A stretch of 64,000 nucleotides of DNA from CBDFNC01 sp965249895 (GTDB lineage Bacteria > Pseudomonadota > Gammaproteobacteria > Enterobacterales > CBDFNC01), in contig CBDFNC010000005.1 of assembly GCA_965249895.1 (NCBI GenBank), positions 2,170,001 through 2,234,000 of the forward strand. Reading direction: 5' to 3'. Below are positions 37,903 through 46,022 of the stretch, piece by piece; within the stretch, counting starts at the first letter, position 1, and each line of letters opens with the position of its first letter. The position numbers were made by a program, and so were the translations under genes. The notes beneath the pieces were generated by a model. The model searched no databases. It worked only from the letters and a program-made list of their open reading frames with translations, and had not been told where the DNA came from.

Positions 37903-39393
37903 TTATTGAACCGCTTCCAATAGCTCTTCTTCACTAACATTCTGCTTACTGATTTGGCTGGTGATCTGGCCCTTGCTCACCACATAAACAGTGTCACAAA
38001 AACTGCCGACCTCACTGTACTCCGATGATACAAACACCACTGTATTTCCCTGCCTGACATAATCATGCACTATCTGCATAATTTCATACTTAGCGTTAAG
38101 ATCGATGCCAAAGGTCGGATCATCCAGCAGTAATATTCTCGCCTTGGTTAGCAAACACTTGGCTATCACCACCTTTTGCTGATTACCGCCGGATAAGAAG
38201 CGCACACTTTGCTCTGCCCCCGTGGTTTTTACATTCAGCTTTTTGATACTGCTATCGACCAGTTTCGCGCCACGTGACTTGTTCAACAGTACCGGATCAG
38301 ATAACTCGTCAAAACTAGACATAAGTACATTGTCGCCGACGGAAAAGTCCAGCACCAAACCTTGGGTACGCCTTTCTTCTGGCACCATACTGATGCCAAG
38401 CTCGATGGCGTCTTTTGGTGAGCGAATGTTCACCTGTTGGCCAGCTATGCAAATTTCGCCGCCGATAATGGGAGACAAACCATAGATGGCTTCGAGAATT
38501 TCGGTTCTGCCACTACCCAACAAACCTGCCAGCCCAACTATTTGTCCTGAATAGGCTTTGAAACTGACATTGCTAAGGGATGGCGTCGACACATTATTTA
38601 GCTCCAGCATGGGCTCACCCGAGACCTGGAGGTTCTTCTGCCACTTAGGTAAATCAGCCTCTGCTTTGCCTAACATGGCAGCCACCAGTTGTGGCAAAGA
38701 GGTTTCACTTGTCGCCACGTGATCCACACTCTTGCCATCACGTAGCACAGTGACTGACTCACAGATGCGGAAAATATCGTTGAGGTAATGGGTGATATAT
38801 ACAATGGATATCCCCTTTTGTTTTAACCTTGCTATAACCTCAAATAACTGGCTGATTTCACTGCTGGACAGCGAAGCCGTGGGTTCATCGAGAATAAGCA
38901 CCCGAGTGTCTTGGGCCAGGGCTTTGGCAATTTCCACCAGTTGCTGCTGACCGACACTGAGGTCGGATACCAGGCGGGCAGGATCCAAATCGTCCAATAC
39001 CCCCAGGCTATCCAGGATCGGTTTGGCTGCTTTGTTAAGCCGTGAATTGCGCAAAAACAAACCACTGTTTTCGGGTTTATGGGTGATGAAGATATTCTCG
39101 GCCACACTGAGGCTGGGAACCAGGCTTAAGTCTTGATAAACCATGGCAATACCGGCCTGTTGCGCCTGTAATGGCGAAGTAAATTCCACTTCTTGCCCGA
39201 ATACACTGACTCGTCCCATGTCTCTGTGATGATATCCGTTGAGGATCTTCATCAGGGTGGATTTACCTGCGCCATTGACCCCCACTAACGCATGGGCTTC
39301 CCCTTGTTTAAGGAAAAAGTCGACGCCTTTTAATACCTGGTTTTCATCGAAACTCTTGTGCAGGTTTTGTGCTTTGATGGCATAACTATCCAT
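37903..39393 (-). CDS. Sugar ABC transporter ATP-binding protein, RbsA type (two ATPase domains)
   Basis: A 496-residue tandem ATPase. The first domain has Walker A GVNGAGKST (about 38-46), signature LSVGQQQLVEIAKAL and Walker B VLILDEPTAS. The second has the degenerate Walker A GLLGSGRTE that is normal for this class, signature LSGGNQQKVVIAKCL and Walker B ILLLDDPTFGID. It energises uptake through the adjacent RbsC-type permease. No sugar specificity can be read from it. The gap to the upstream binding-protein gene (136 bases) contains a REP-like palindrome, which may help keep binding-protein mRNA more abundant. Confidence 0.93.
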   Translation of the reverse strand: MDSYAIKAQNLHKSFDENQVLKGVDFFLKQGEAHALVGVNGAGKSTLMKILNGYHHRDMGRVSVFGQEVEFTSPLQAQQAGIAMVYQDLSLVPSLSVAENIFITHKPENSGLFLRNSRLNKAAKPILDSLGVLDDLDPARLVSDLSVGQQQLVEIAKALAQDTRVLILDEPTASLSSSEISQLFEVIARLKQKGISIVYITHYLNDIFRICESVTVLRDGKSVDHVATSETSLPQLVAAMLGKAEADLPKWQKNLQVSGEPMLELNNVSTPSLSNVSFKAYSGQIVGLAGLLGSGRTEILEAIYGLSPIIGGEICIAGQQVNIRSPKDAIELGISMVPEERRTQGLVLDFSVGDNVLMSSFDELSDPVLLNKSRGAKLVDSSIKKLNVKTTGAEQSVRFLSGGNQQKVVIAKCLLTKARILLLDDPTFGIDLNAKYEIMQIVHDYVRQGNTVVFVSSEYSEVGSFCDTVYVVSKGQITSQISKQNVSEEELLEAVQ

Positions 39394-39448
39394 TTAAAAC
39401 TCCAAATATACTTACTTCAGCACTCGCACTCGGTCATTCCCGCATAGA

Positions 39449-39474
39449 CGCTGGTCCGACATTTCGGCCCAGCG
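39449..39474. repeat. REP-like palindrome, copy 1
   Basis: CGCTGG and CCAGCG arms enclose TCCGACATTTCGGC. The core CTGGTCCGA..T..CGGxCCAG recurs at 48317-48338 with few changes. It lies between binding-protein and ATPase genes, a usual site for REP elements. Confidence 0.6.
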
Positions 39475-39529
39475 CCTTTGGCCGCTGAGGTCTCTGGATT
39501 GCCAGTCAATTGGCAAAACGTAAACGCGC

Positions 39530-40591
39530 TTATTTCAGTGCTTTTAAAACGGCTTTCGGTGGTTCACGACGCAGGGCGACTTGCCATTGCTCAACAATAT
39601 TGTCCTTAGTAACACCGATTGCGGGCACTGTGACAAAAGCTGGGGTGTCTTGTCCTAACAGGGATTTAGCCCCCATGGTAGCCAGGGTTTTTCCCAGGTC
39701 ATAGGGTAAGTCTGTCACTATGCCCGCCACATTTCGCCCCTTAACCATATCCAGTGCGTTGGCGGCGCCTAAGTCCATGGTGACCACTTTAATGTCGGGA
39801 CGTCCGGCAGCTCTGGCCGCAGAGACCACGCCTTCGGCGATGGCGTCCCAGGGCGCGTAAATCGCATTTATATTAGGGTTTTGAGTGATAATAGCGGAGG
39901 CGATTGTTTCCGCATCATTCGGGTTGGCGATACCTCTTTCTGCCACGATCTTGATATCATTAAATTTACCCAGGTTGGTCTTGACCGCCTGGTCCCTCTG
40001 GTTAGTCACGTAGTAGTTAGCATCATGGTAAAGCAAGGCCACATTACCCTTGTTACCAATGGAGTCGGCAATCAGGTCGGCGGCAATGGCCCCCATACCA
40101 AACAGATCATCTGTCACAATACCCACATAATCTTTCTTATGCTCAAATCCACTGGGTAAGTTACTGATAAACACCAACTTAACCCCTGCCTCTATGGCAG
40201 GCCTGAAGGCCGCCGCGCCGGAAACGGGATCCAGCACCAAAGAAATAATAATGTCGGGCTTAAGCGCCATGGCAGTTTCAACATCGGTGCGCTGTTTATT
40301 GGGATCCATTTCGGCATCTGTGGTAACCACCAAATCAATATTGAGATCATCAAATACTTCTTTGGCGCCTGCCGTCAGAGCATTGGAGAAGTCAGACGTG
40401 GTGTGCATCAAAATAGCCGCTTTATACTTTTTATCTTTTAGCAGTCCTTTATCTGCTTCCGCCAAAGTAACCTGCTCAAAAGGTACCGGCTTTTCACCGT
40501 TAGGCCCCAAAGTTTCTCCCATCTCGGCCGCCGCCACAAAGCTACTTGCCAACAGGCTCACACCCAACAACTTACCCAATTGCTTCTTCAT
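39530..40591 (-). CDS. Periplasmic sugar-binding protein of the ABC importer, RbsB-like
   Basis: A 353-residue exported protein. A signal peptide (MKKQLGKLLGVSLLASSFVAAA) is followed by a type I periplasmic-binding fold (AAILMHTTSDFSNALTAGAKE ... NPNINAIYAPWDAIAEG ... VVTMDLG). It captures the substrate for the RbsA/RbsC-type proteins downstream. It is somewhat longer than ribose-binding protein (about 296), mostly by a polar stretch (residues 24-55) before the first strand. It is the first gene of a four-gene operon ending in a GH3 enzyme. The linked GH3 and GH84 enzymes suggest a GlcNAc glycoside as ligand; this is inference. Confidence 0.9.
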   Translation of the reverse strand: MKKQLGKLLGVSLLASSFVAAAEMGETLGPNGEKPVPFEQVTLAEADKGLLKDKKYKAAILMHTTSDFSNALTAGAKEVFDDLNIDLVVTTDAEMDPNKQRTDVETAMALKPDIIISLVLDPVSGAAAFRPAIEAGVKLVFISNLPSGFEHKKDYVGIVTDDLFGMGAIAADLIADSIGNKGNVALLYHDANYYVTNQRDQAVKTNLGKFNDIKIVAERGIANPNDAETIASAIITQNPNINAIYAPWDAIAEGVVSAARAAGRPDIKVVTMDLGAANALDMVKGRNVAGIVTDLPYDLGKTLATMGAKSLLGQDTPAFVTVPAIGVTKDNIVEQWQVALRREPPKAVLKALK

Positions 40592-40670
40592 TGATCTATT
40601 CCTTTATTTTTTTCCCACGTTATAAACTGCATAACCCTTAAACAGCTAAGCAGTGTATAGGTGTTATATA

Positions 40671-40742
40671 GGTATTTATGTGATTTTGATCTCAATGTTA
40701 AATAAATACCACTTGCCTGACAGGGTATTTAATAGGTATTTT
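40671..40742. promoter_or_regulatory. Cluster of four GGTATTT(A) boxes upstream of the sugar importer operon
   Basis: GGTATTTA at 40671-40678, its inverse TAAATACC at 40703-40710, GGTATTTA again at 40724-40731, and GGTATTTT at 40735-40742. Two are 11 bases apart, about one helix turn, and the first two form a perfect 8-bp inverted repeat. It looks like an operator array. It lies about 80 bases before the binding-protein gene and on the same side of the divergent GH84 gene. Confidence 0.55.
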
Positions 40743-40782
40743 ACATCAGGTAGGATCCGAACTATCTCAGGGATAAGATATA

Positions 40783-41045
40783 TATACCCAAGCTGCTTGG
40801 GAATGCGGGGATCAGCAAGTCGAGAAGTGACCGGGTTCAAGGCATAAAGCCGAAGGTCTAGCCTTCTACATCAAGATTTTATAACGCCGAAGAAGGTTGC
40901 TTCTCGTCTTGCCCGAGGGAGCTCAGCCAGAAAGTCAGCACTACGTTGCAGCGCTTGAAAAGGGAATGCCATTCCCTGCTCGCTGCGCCTTGTTCTGACA
41001 GCCTGCCTGAGCTCTGAATCTGCATTTCCAAGTAGTTTGGGTATA
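40783..41045. mobile_element. MITE-like non-coding element with terminal inverted repeats, 263 bp
   Basis: The ends 40783-40806 and 41022-41045 are inverted copies of a 24-base sequence with 21 matches (pattern TATACCCAA.CT.CTTGG.AATGC). Inside are further symmetries: GAAGG-TCTAG-CCTTC and the perfect 17-base AGGGAATG-C-CATTCCCT at 40961-40977. No transposase is encoded. A TA dinucleotide target duplication is possible at both edges but cannot be proven. Related TACCCAA-type palindromes are common between genes in Vibrionaceae and Alteromonadales, as I recall. It separates the GH84 gene from the GGTATTTA boxes. Confidence 0.65.
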
Positions 41046-41122
41046 GCGCATGGAAACACGTTTGCCGCACCTTGAAATTCGCCCAACCACCCGCAAAAAG
41101 ACCAACAATAATAAGGACTAAG

Positions 41123-42205
41123 ATGAAAGAACAAGGATTTGCTTACGGTTTAATTGAAGGTTTTTACGGAAAGCCCTGGAGCTGGGAAAACCGCCATCAC
41201 TACGCGGACTTTCTTAAACAACAAGGTTACGGTTTTTATATTTATGCACCAAAAAGTGATTTAAAGCTCAGGGAGCACTGGCAACAAGCCTGGACGGAAC
41301 AAGAGAAAGCCAAGTTGGTAGCGTTAGCAGACGAGTATCATAAAAATGGCCTTAAGTTTGGCATTGCATTAAGCCCATACCAGCTTTATACCCATTGGAA
41401 CGCCGACACACGCGATAAACTCAGAAGTAAAATTCAGGAAATCAATGATATAAAACCAGACATACTATGTGTTTTGTTTGACGACATGCGTGGAGACCTA
41501 CCGGAATTGGCTGGCACACAGGCCGAAATATGTGACTTTATAGGTGAACAGAGTACGGCTGAGCAACTGATCATGTGCCCTACCTATTATTCCGACGACC
41601 CCATTTTGGACAAAATCTTCGGCCAGCGTCCGGCTGACTACCTTGCAGAGCTGGGACAACAGCTGGATAAAAAATATGATGTTTTCTGGACCGGACCGCA
41701 AGTTTGGTCGGTAGCTTACCCGCCTGATCACCTATTAGGGGTAACCGAATTACTGGGACGCAAACCCACCATCTGGGACAACTACCCGGTAAACGATATG
41801 AAGAATTGGCCCTACCTGTTTTTAAAACCATTCGAAAACCGGCTTTGGCAAATGAAAGAACTGACCGCAGGACATATGGTTAACCCAATGAATCAGGCGT
41901 TTCTGTCCAAGATCCCCCTGAGCACACTGCCGGCAATGTATCAGCAAGAGAAAAAATATCACCCAGATCAGGTGCTTGCTCAGGTATTAAGCCAACTATG
42001 TGAGGCCGACCTGGCCTCAGCTATCGCCGCAGATCTCAATGACTTCCAGTTTAACGGGATAAAATCTTTTTCTCCGGAAAGAATGAAACAACTACAAAAC
42101 AAGTATCGGAAATTTAACTCCCCTTTCGCCGAGGAAATTCGAGACTGGTTGGCGGGAGAATATGAACATACGTCAGCTAATCTGGAGCAATGGCAACAGG
42201 GTTAA
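41123..42205 (+). CDS. GH84 family beta-N-acetylglucosaminidase (O-GlcNAcase/hyaluronidase-like), cytoplasmic
   Basis: A 360-residue protein starting at ATG 41123, which has AAGGA eight bases upstream; a longer frame beginning at 41072 has no ribosome site. The N-terminal GLIEGFYGKPWSWENR is the classic start of the GH84 barrel, and Asp120-Asp121 in LCVLFDDMRGD is the catalytic pair of this substrate-assisted family. It contains little beyond the catalytic barrel and a helical C-terminal part, whereas many bacterial GH84 enzymes are large, secreted and multidomain. No signal peptide is present, so it should hydrolyse an imported GlcNAc glycoside. It is divergent from the sugar importer/GH3 operon and ends in a good terminator. 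Confidence 0.88.
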   Translation: MKEQGFAYGLIEGFYGKPWSWENRHHYADFLKQQGYGFYIYAPKSDLKLREHWQQAWTEQEKAKLVALADEYHKNGLKFGIALSPYQLYTHWNADTRDKLRSKIQEINDIKPDILCVLFDDMRGDLPELAGTQAEICDFIGEQSTAEQLIMCPTYYSDDPILDKIFGQRPADYLAELGQQLDKKYDVFWTGPQVWSVAYPPDHLLGVTELLGRKPTIWDNYPVNDMKNWPYLFLKPFENRLWQMKELTAGHMVNPMNQAFLSKIPLSTLPAMYQQEKKYHPDQVLAQVLSQLCEADLASAIAADLNDFQFNGIKSFSPERMKQLQNKYRKFNSPFAEEIRDWLAGEYEHTSANLEQWQQG

Positions 42206-42253
42206 CAAAACACCCAGATACCACCTACACAGGTATAAACGTTTAGCAAGCTT

Positions 42254-42275
42254 GCCTCCGTTAGGGGGCTTTTTT
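42254..42275 (+). terminator. Rho-independent terminator of the GH84 gene
   Basis: GCCTCC-GTTA-GGGGGC forms a 6-bp stem (one G-T pair) followed by TTTTTT. It lies between convergent genes. Confidence 0.8.
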
Positions 42276-42355
42276 GTGTGTGTCAATTCCAGCCATGTTA
42301 GAACCTTACGCAGCAAGCTGACAATAAAACTGAACATGACCCTAGTCTGCAAGGA

Positions 42356-44077
42356 TCAGGTCTTAAACTGCTTCACCAATTCAGCTAACCGGGATGACAA
42401 TCTGAGCAAGGCTTCACTCTCTCTGCCTGTGGTTTCCACAGCCTCTGTGGTGGTGCGGGAAATCTCACTGATATTGGATACGTTGCGATTGATATCATCT
42501 GTGACCAGGGCCTGTTGCTCTGCAGCGCTGGCAATTTGCACATTCAAATCATTAATAGCACTGACTTGACTGTCAATATTTTCTAATGAACTGCCCGCTT
42601 CTCCAGCCTGACTGGCAACCTGTTGCGCATCCGTATGACCCCGTTGCATGATCTCCACCGCCTGTTGTGTGCCTTCCTGCAAGCTGGTGATCATATTCTG
42701 AATTTCCGCAGTGGATTGCTGGGTTCGCTGAGCCAGGGTCCTCACTTCATCTGCCACCACGGCAAAACCACGCCCGGCCTCACCTGCCCGGGCGGCTTCT
42801 ATTGCTGCATTTAACGCCAGCAAATTAGTTTGCTCGGAGATACCCCGGATCACATCCAATACAGAGCCGATTTTGCTGCTGTCATTTTCAACCCTGGCCA
42901 TGGTTTCGTTCGCCTCACCAATCAAGCGGGACAGGTTATCCGTTGCTTGCATGGTTTGCTGAACAACAACACGCCCCTGGGAAGCGGTTTCCTTGGTTTC
43001 ATGGGCCGACTGAGATGCATTTTCTGTATTGCGGGCCACTTCCTGTACAGTAACCGCCATCTGGTTGATGGCTGTGGCTATCATATCCGTGGAGCTTTGC
43101 TGCTCCAGTACGCCGGATTTGGTTTTTTCCATAATCCCCACCAGCTGGTTTATGGCTTTATCCAGCTCGCTACAGGCATCAATCACCTGACACACAATTT
43201 CAGAGAATTGCGCCATCATATTGTTAAACGCCACTCCTGTCTGACCTACTTCATCCAGCTGCTTTACATCTACCCTGGTGGTTAAGTCCGAGGTTTTTTC
43301 AATATGCTCCACTGTGCTTTTCAGCGCTTCAATAGGATTACAGATAGCGCGTCTTAACTGAACACTGAACAGAATACTCAGGCCGATAACAATAGCCAGC
43401 ATCCACCAGGATAACCGAACCAACCCAGCATTGGATACCACCACCTTGTCGGCAAACGCCCTTACCTGAGCCCCTGACTCACTCACTTCCCCTGCCGCCT
43501 GACCTATTTCGGCCTGAAGTAACTGGCTTTTTTCCTCCAGGTTGATTCGATAAACTTCTATGGATTTCACCACATCACCGGCTATTACCCTGGCTGCCGC
43601 CACCAGGGAGTTCCCTTTCACCCGGTTTTCATCCACGTAAGCATCCACGGCTTCAAGCATCAGATCGAAGAAGCTTTCTGTCTGATCGTGGAGCTTCTCG
43701 GCAAAAGCCCGATCACTTCCGGAAAACAACTTTAATTGAGAGTACAGCAAGTCTTTGGCGGCATTGGCATTGTCTTCCGCCTCATTTAACCAGCTGACAG
43801 ACAGGTCCAGCATCCAGGAGCGTACGTCATTAAAGTCCCGCAGCACTTCATTGGCGAGCTCTTGTCGTTGCCGCAGTAGCGCTTGCTCTGCAAGCACCCG
43901 GGATTGATGTTCCAGAGCCTGAACCTGCTGGTCTACAAAGCCCCTCTGCTTTTGACTCAGATCTGAATTATCCGCGGCAGTCGACACCACAAACAGCAGA
44001 CCCGCCGCCACCAACAGGGCGAAGCCACCGCTAAATAGCAGTAGCTTTGCCGAAATATTCAAATTAAAACCTTTCAT
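42356..44077 (-). CDS. Methyl-accepting chemotaxis protein paired with a heme protein
   Basis: A 573-residue chemoreceptor. Membrane segments at about 10-32 and 220-241 flank a long helical periplasmic domain (about 185 residues). HAMP and a methyl-accepting domain follow; the tip is GISEQTNLLALNAAIEAARA and then GRGFAVVADEVRTLAQRT. There is no CheR-binding pentapeptide. Its start is 13 bases after the stop of a c-type heme protein of the Tll0287/DUF3365 type. In other bacteria that domain is often fused to chemoreceptors as the periplasmic sensor, so here the heme protein may be a separate sensing subunit. Redox or a heme ligand such as oxygen or nitric oxide would then be the signal; this is inference. 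Confidence 0.9.
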   Translation of the reverse strand: MKGFNLNISAKLLLFSGGFALLVAAGLLFVVSTAADNSDLSQKQRGFVDQQVQALEHQSRVLAEQALLRQRQELANEVLRDFNDVRSWMLDLSVSWLNEAEDNANAAKDLLYSQLKLFSGSDRAFAEKLHDQTESFFDLMLEAVDAYVDENRVKGNSLVAAARVIAGDVVKSIEVYRINLEEKSQLLQAEIGQAAGEVSESGAQVRAFADKVVVSNAGLVRLSWWMLAIVIGLSILFSVQLRRAICNPIEALKSTVEHIEKTSDLTTRVDVKQLDEVGQTGVAFNNMMAQFSEIVCQVIDACSELDKAINQLVGIMEKTKSGVLEQQSSTDMIATAINQMAVTVQEVARNTENASQSAHETKETASQGRVVVQQTMQATDNLSRLIGEANETMARVENDSSKIGSVLDVIRGISEQTNLLALNAAIEAARAGEAGRGFAVVADEVRTLAQRTQQSTAEIQNMITSLQEGTQQAVEIMQRGHTDAQQVASQAGEAGSSLENIDSQVSAINDLNVQIASAAEQQALVTDDINRNVSNISEISRTTTEAVETTGRESEALLRLSSRLAELVKQFKT

Positions 44078-44090
44078 GACTGCAAGCTCT

Positions 44091-44819
44091 TTAGTCGAAG
44101 ATTATCAGACTGATAGCACCGCCTAACTCACCCAGCACACCACCTTCTTTTTTGCCCCCGGAGATGTCTACTTCACCCTTGGGTTTGCCATGACACTTAA
44201 GGCAAGAAGGGCCATAGTATTCAGGTAAAATATAACGATACGCGGATTTGCCTTTCACCGACGCCGATTCAAAGAAAGGTTTGCCTTTCTCATAACCCTC
44301 CTGCTTAAACATCTCTTCAATCACCTTATGCTCCCACTTATCCGGGCGATTGGATCTGTTGCGCACGTATTTTTTCGGCGCTGTGAGTTTGATTTTCATC
44401 TTGCCTTCCATGGCGTGACTGAACTTAGTCGCCACATGACGGGCAAATACGGCGGGCAGGAATCCCTTAAAGCCTACTCCCTGTTCGTTGATCAGCTCCT
44501 GGTTTTCCATCATGGTTTGGTTAACCGCATCCAGCATTGCCTGCTTGGGTTCGGTAAAAGTATTCATATCCAGGGCACTGCCGGTAGCGCTCTGGTAATT
44601 CTCCAGCGCCTTGTGCATCACGGCATCGCCAGACAAACCTTTATCACCCACGCTGGCGTCATTAATATGAGCCTGGTTCACAGAGATCACCTTTCGAGCG
44701 GAACGATAAAGGGTGGTTAATTCTTTACTTAGTTGGTCATTGGTAGCGGCAAATAAGCTAGGGGGACATATTAAAGAGACGGCCACAAGGGCCAACAGTA
44801 TCATCTTGCGGTACATCAT
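44091..44819 (-). CDS. Periplasmic DUF3365 (Tll0287-like) c-type heme protein
   Basis: A 242-residue exported protein. The signal peptide (residues 1-24) ends SLFAA. The C-terminal part has the heme c attachment motif Cys206-Leu-Lys-Cys209-His210, embedded in YYGPSCLKCHG, as in the Tll0287-like/DUF3365 family. FARHVATKFS and ILPEY are other family-like segments. AAAGGA lies before a double ATG (44819 or 44816). It is co-transcribed with the downstream chemoreceptor. Such proteins are thought to be PAS-like heme sensors. It could alternatively be a small electron-transfer protein, but the operon favours signalling. Confidence 0.85.
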   Translation of the reverse strand: MMYRKMILLALVAVSLICPPSLFAATNDQLSKELTTLYRSARKVISVNQAHINDASVGDKGLSGDAVMHKALENYQSATGSALDMNTFTEPKQAMLDAVNQTMMENQELINEQGVGFKGFLPAVFARHVATKFSHAMEGKMKIKLTAPKKYVRNRSNRPDKWEHKVIEEMFKQEGYEKGKPFFESASVKGKSAYRYILPEYYGPSCLKCHGKPKGEVDISGGKKEGGVLGELGGAISLIIFD

Positions 44820-44918
44820 GATCCGGTTCCTTTACTGTACAGAAACTAAACAAGCCTGACTATTTTTTAGTATAGGAGATGTCGGTTCATCGGGTAGAAA
44901 ACCATATTTTCAGCGGGA

Positions 44919-45842
44919 TTAGCTGGAAGGAAACGTGTCTTTCGACCTTTGGTCATAATCATTAAATTCATGCAGTATCAGCTCGGTGATCATTTTACTG
45001 GCTTTACCTTGCGGCCTGTCCGACGGGTATACCAACTGAGGAGTAAATGAAAAGCGGGACCCTGCTATCAAGTCCAGCTCAACCAGTTCGCCGCTGGCCA
45101 TTTCTTGTTGAATTAAATACAAAGGCATCCAGCCAAACCCCATCCCCATTAACAACGCCGTTTTTTTGCTCAGGAAACTGTGCATATAAAACACCCGATC
45201 GCCGCCAAATTGCAGCTCATCCAGTTTTTGTTTGCTCTTGTCACCCGAGTCGTGAATGGTCAGCTCAACATGGCCCAGTAACTGCTCATAGGTTACTTGT
45301 TTTTGAGCTGCCAGCGGATGTTCTTTAGACACTACCAGCACCACTGTCACCTGGGGTAATGGCAAGGCTTTCAGGTAAGGGCTGGCCTGATATTCCTTCA
45401 CCAGCATCATATCCGCCTTATCTTCCATAAAGCGCATTTGTACGCCTCCCAGAGCCTCAGTTTTAACCTGAATCTTGGTGGGTACCTGCTTGTCCGTGAG
45501 AACTTTTAATGCCCGCATAATGGGCTCCATAGGCAGGGAGGCATCAATAACCAGTTCCAGGTTTGGCTCCCAACCTTCTCCGTAACGCTCGGCCAGATTC
45601 TCAATCCGTTTAGCCAGCTGCAACATACGCCGTCCTTCATCCCACAGTGCTTTACCCGCCGGGGTTAACTCTGCTCGGTAGTTTGTCCTGTCAAATATCT
45701 CCACATTCAGTTGTTCTTCCAGCTTCTTTACCTGGTAACTAACCGCAGATTGCGCCTTATGTAATTTGGCCGCCGCTTTACCAAAACTACCTTCCTGGAT
45801 CACCACATCCAGCACCCGAAACGCTTCAATATCAAATCGCAT
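44919..45842 (-). CDS. LysR-family regulator divergent from hmgA
   Basis: A 307-residue LysR-type activator or repressor: an N-terminal winged helix (residues 1-60, FGKAAAKLHKAQSAVSYQVKKLEE pattern) and a two-lobed effector domain. It is read away from the homogentisate dioxygenase gene across a 180-base gap that contains a LysR-type T-N11-A palindrome (45876-45892). It most likely controls tyrosine/homogentisate catabolism, with an intermediate such as homogentisate or 4-hydroxyphenylpyruvate as coinducer; the effector is inference. Confidence 0.88.
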   Translation of the reverse strand: MRFDIEAFRVLDVVIQEGSFGKAAAKLHKAQSAVSYQVKKLEEQLNVEIFDRTNYRAELTPAGKALWDEGRRMLQLAKRIENLAERYGEGWEPNLELVIDASLPMEPIMRALKVLTDKQVPTKIQVKTEALGGVQMRFMEDKADMMLVKEYQASPYLKALPLPQVTVVLVVSKEHPLAAQKQVTYEQLLGHVELTIHDSGDKSKQKLDELQFGGDRVFYMHSFLSKKTALLMGMGFGWMPLYLIQQEMASGELVELDLIAGSRFSFTPQLVYPSDRPQGKASKMITELILHEFNDYDQRSKDTFPSS

Positions 45843-45873
45843 GACTCACCAGCCTGTCAGATAACAATCAAAC

Positions 45874-45900
45874 AACATCTAATAATTAGATGGAGATGTT
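45874..45900. promoter_or_regulatory. LysR-type operator between the regulator gene and hmgA
   Basis: CATCTAAT-A-ATTAGATG (45876-45892) is a perfect palindrome that fits the T-N11-A rule. A second symmetry, AACATCT (45874-45880) with AGATGTT (45894-45900), surrounds it. It lies about 32 bases upstream of the regulator's start, a usual autoregulation position, and about 130 bases from hmgA. Confidence 0.7.
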
Positions 45901-46022
45901 AAAAATATTATTGTTTTTTTTGTTGGTGTTTGCAACTAACTTACACTCCATAACAATTAATCAACAAATTCAGGTGGTAACTGCAACAAACCACCATATA
46001 TCAATTCAACAGGGAGTCTGTA

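Noticed and set aside
41072..41122. 17-residue N-terminal extension of the GH84 protein
   Set aside because: No ribosome site, and it does not resemble the family; ATG 41123 has AAGGA.
40871..41134. Minus-strand open frames inside the MITE-like element
   Set aside because: Not protein-like, no ribosome site, and they overlap the inverted repeats.
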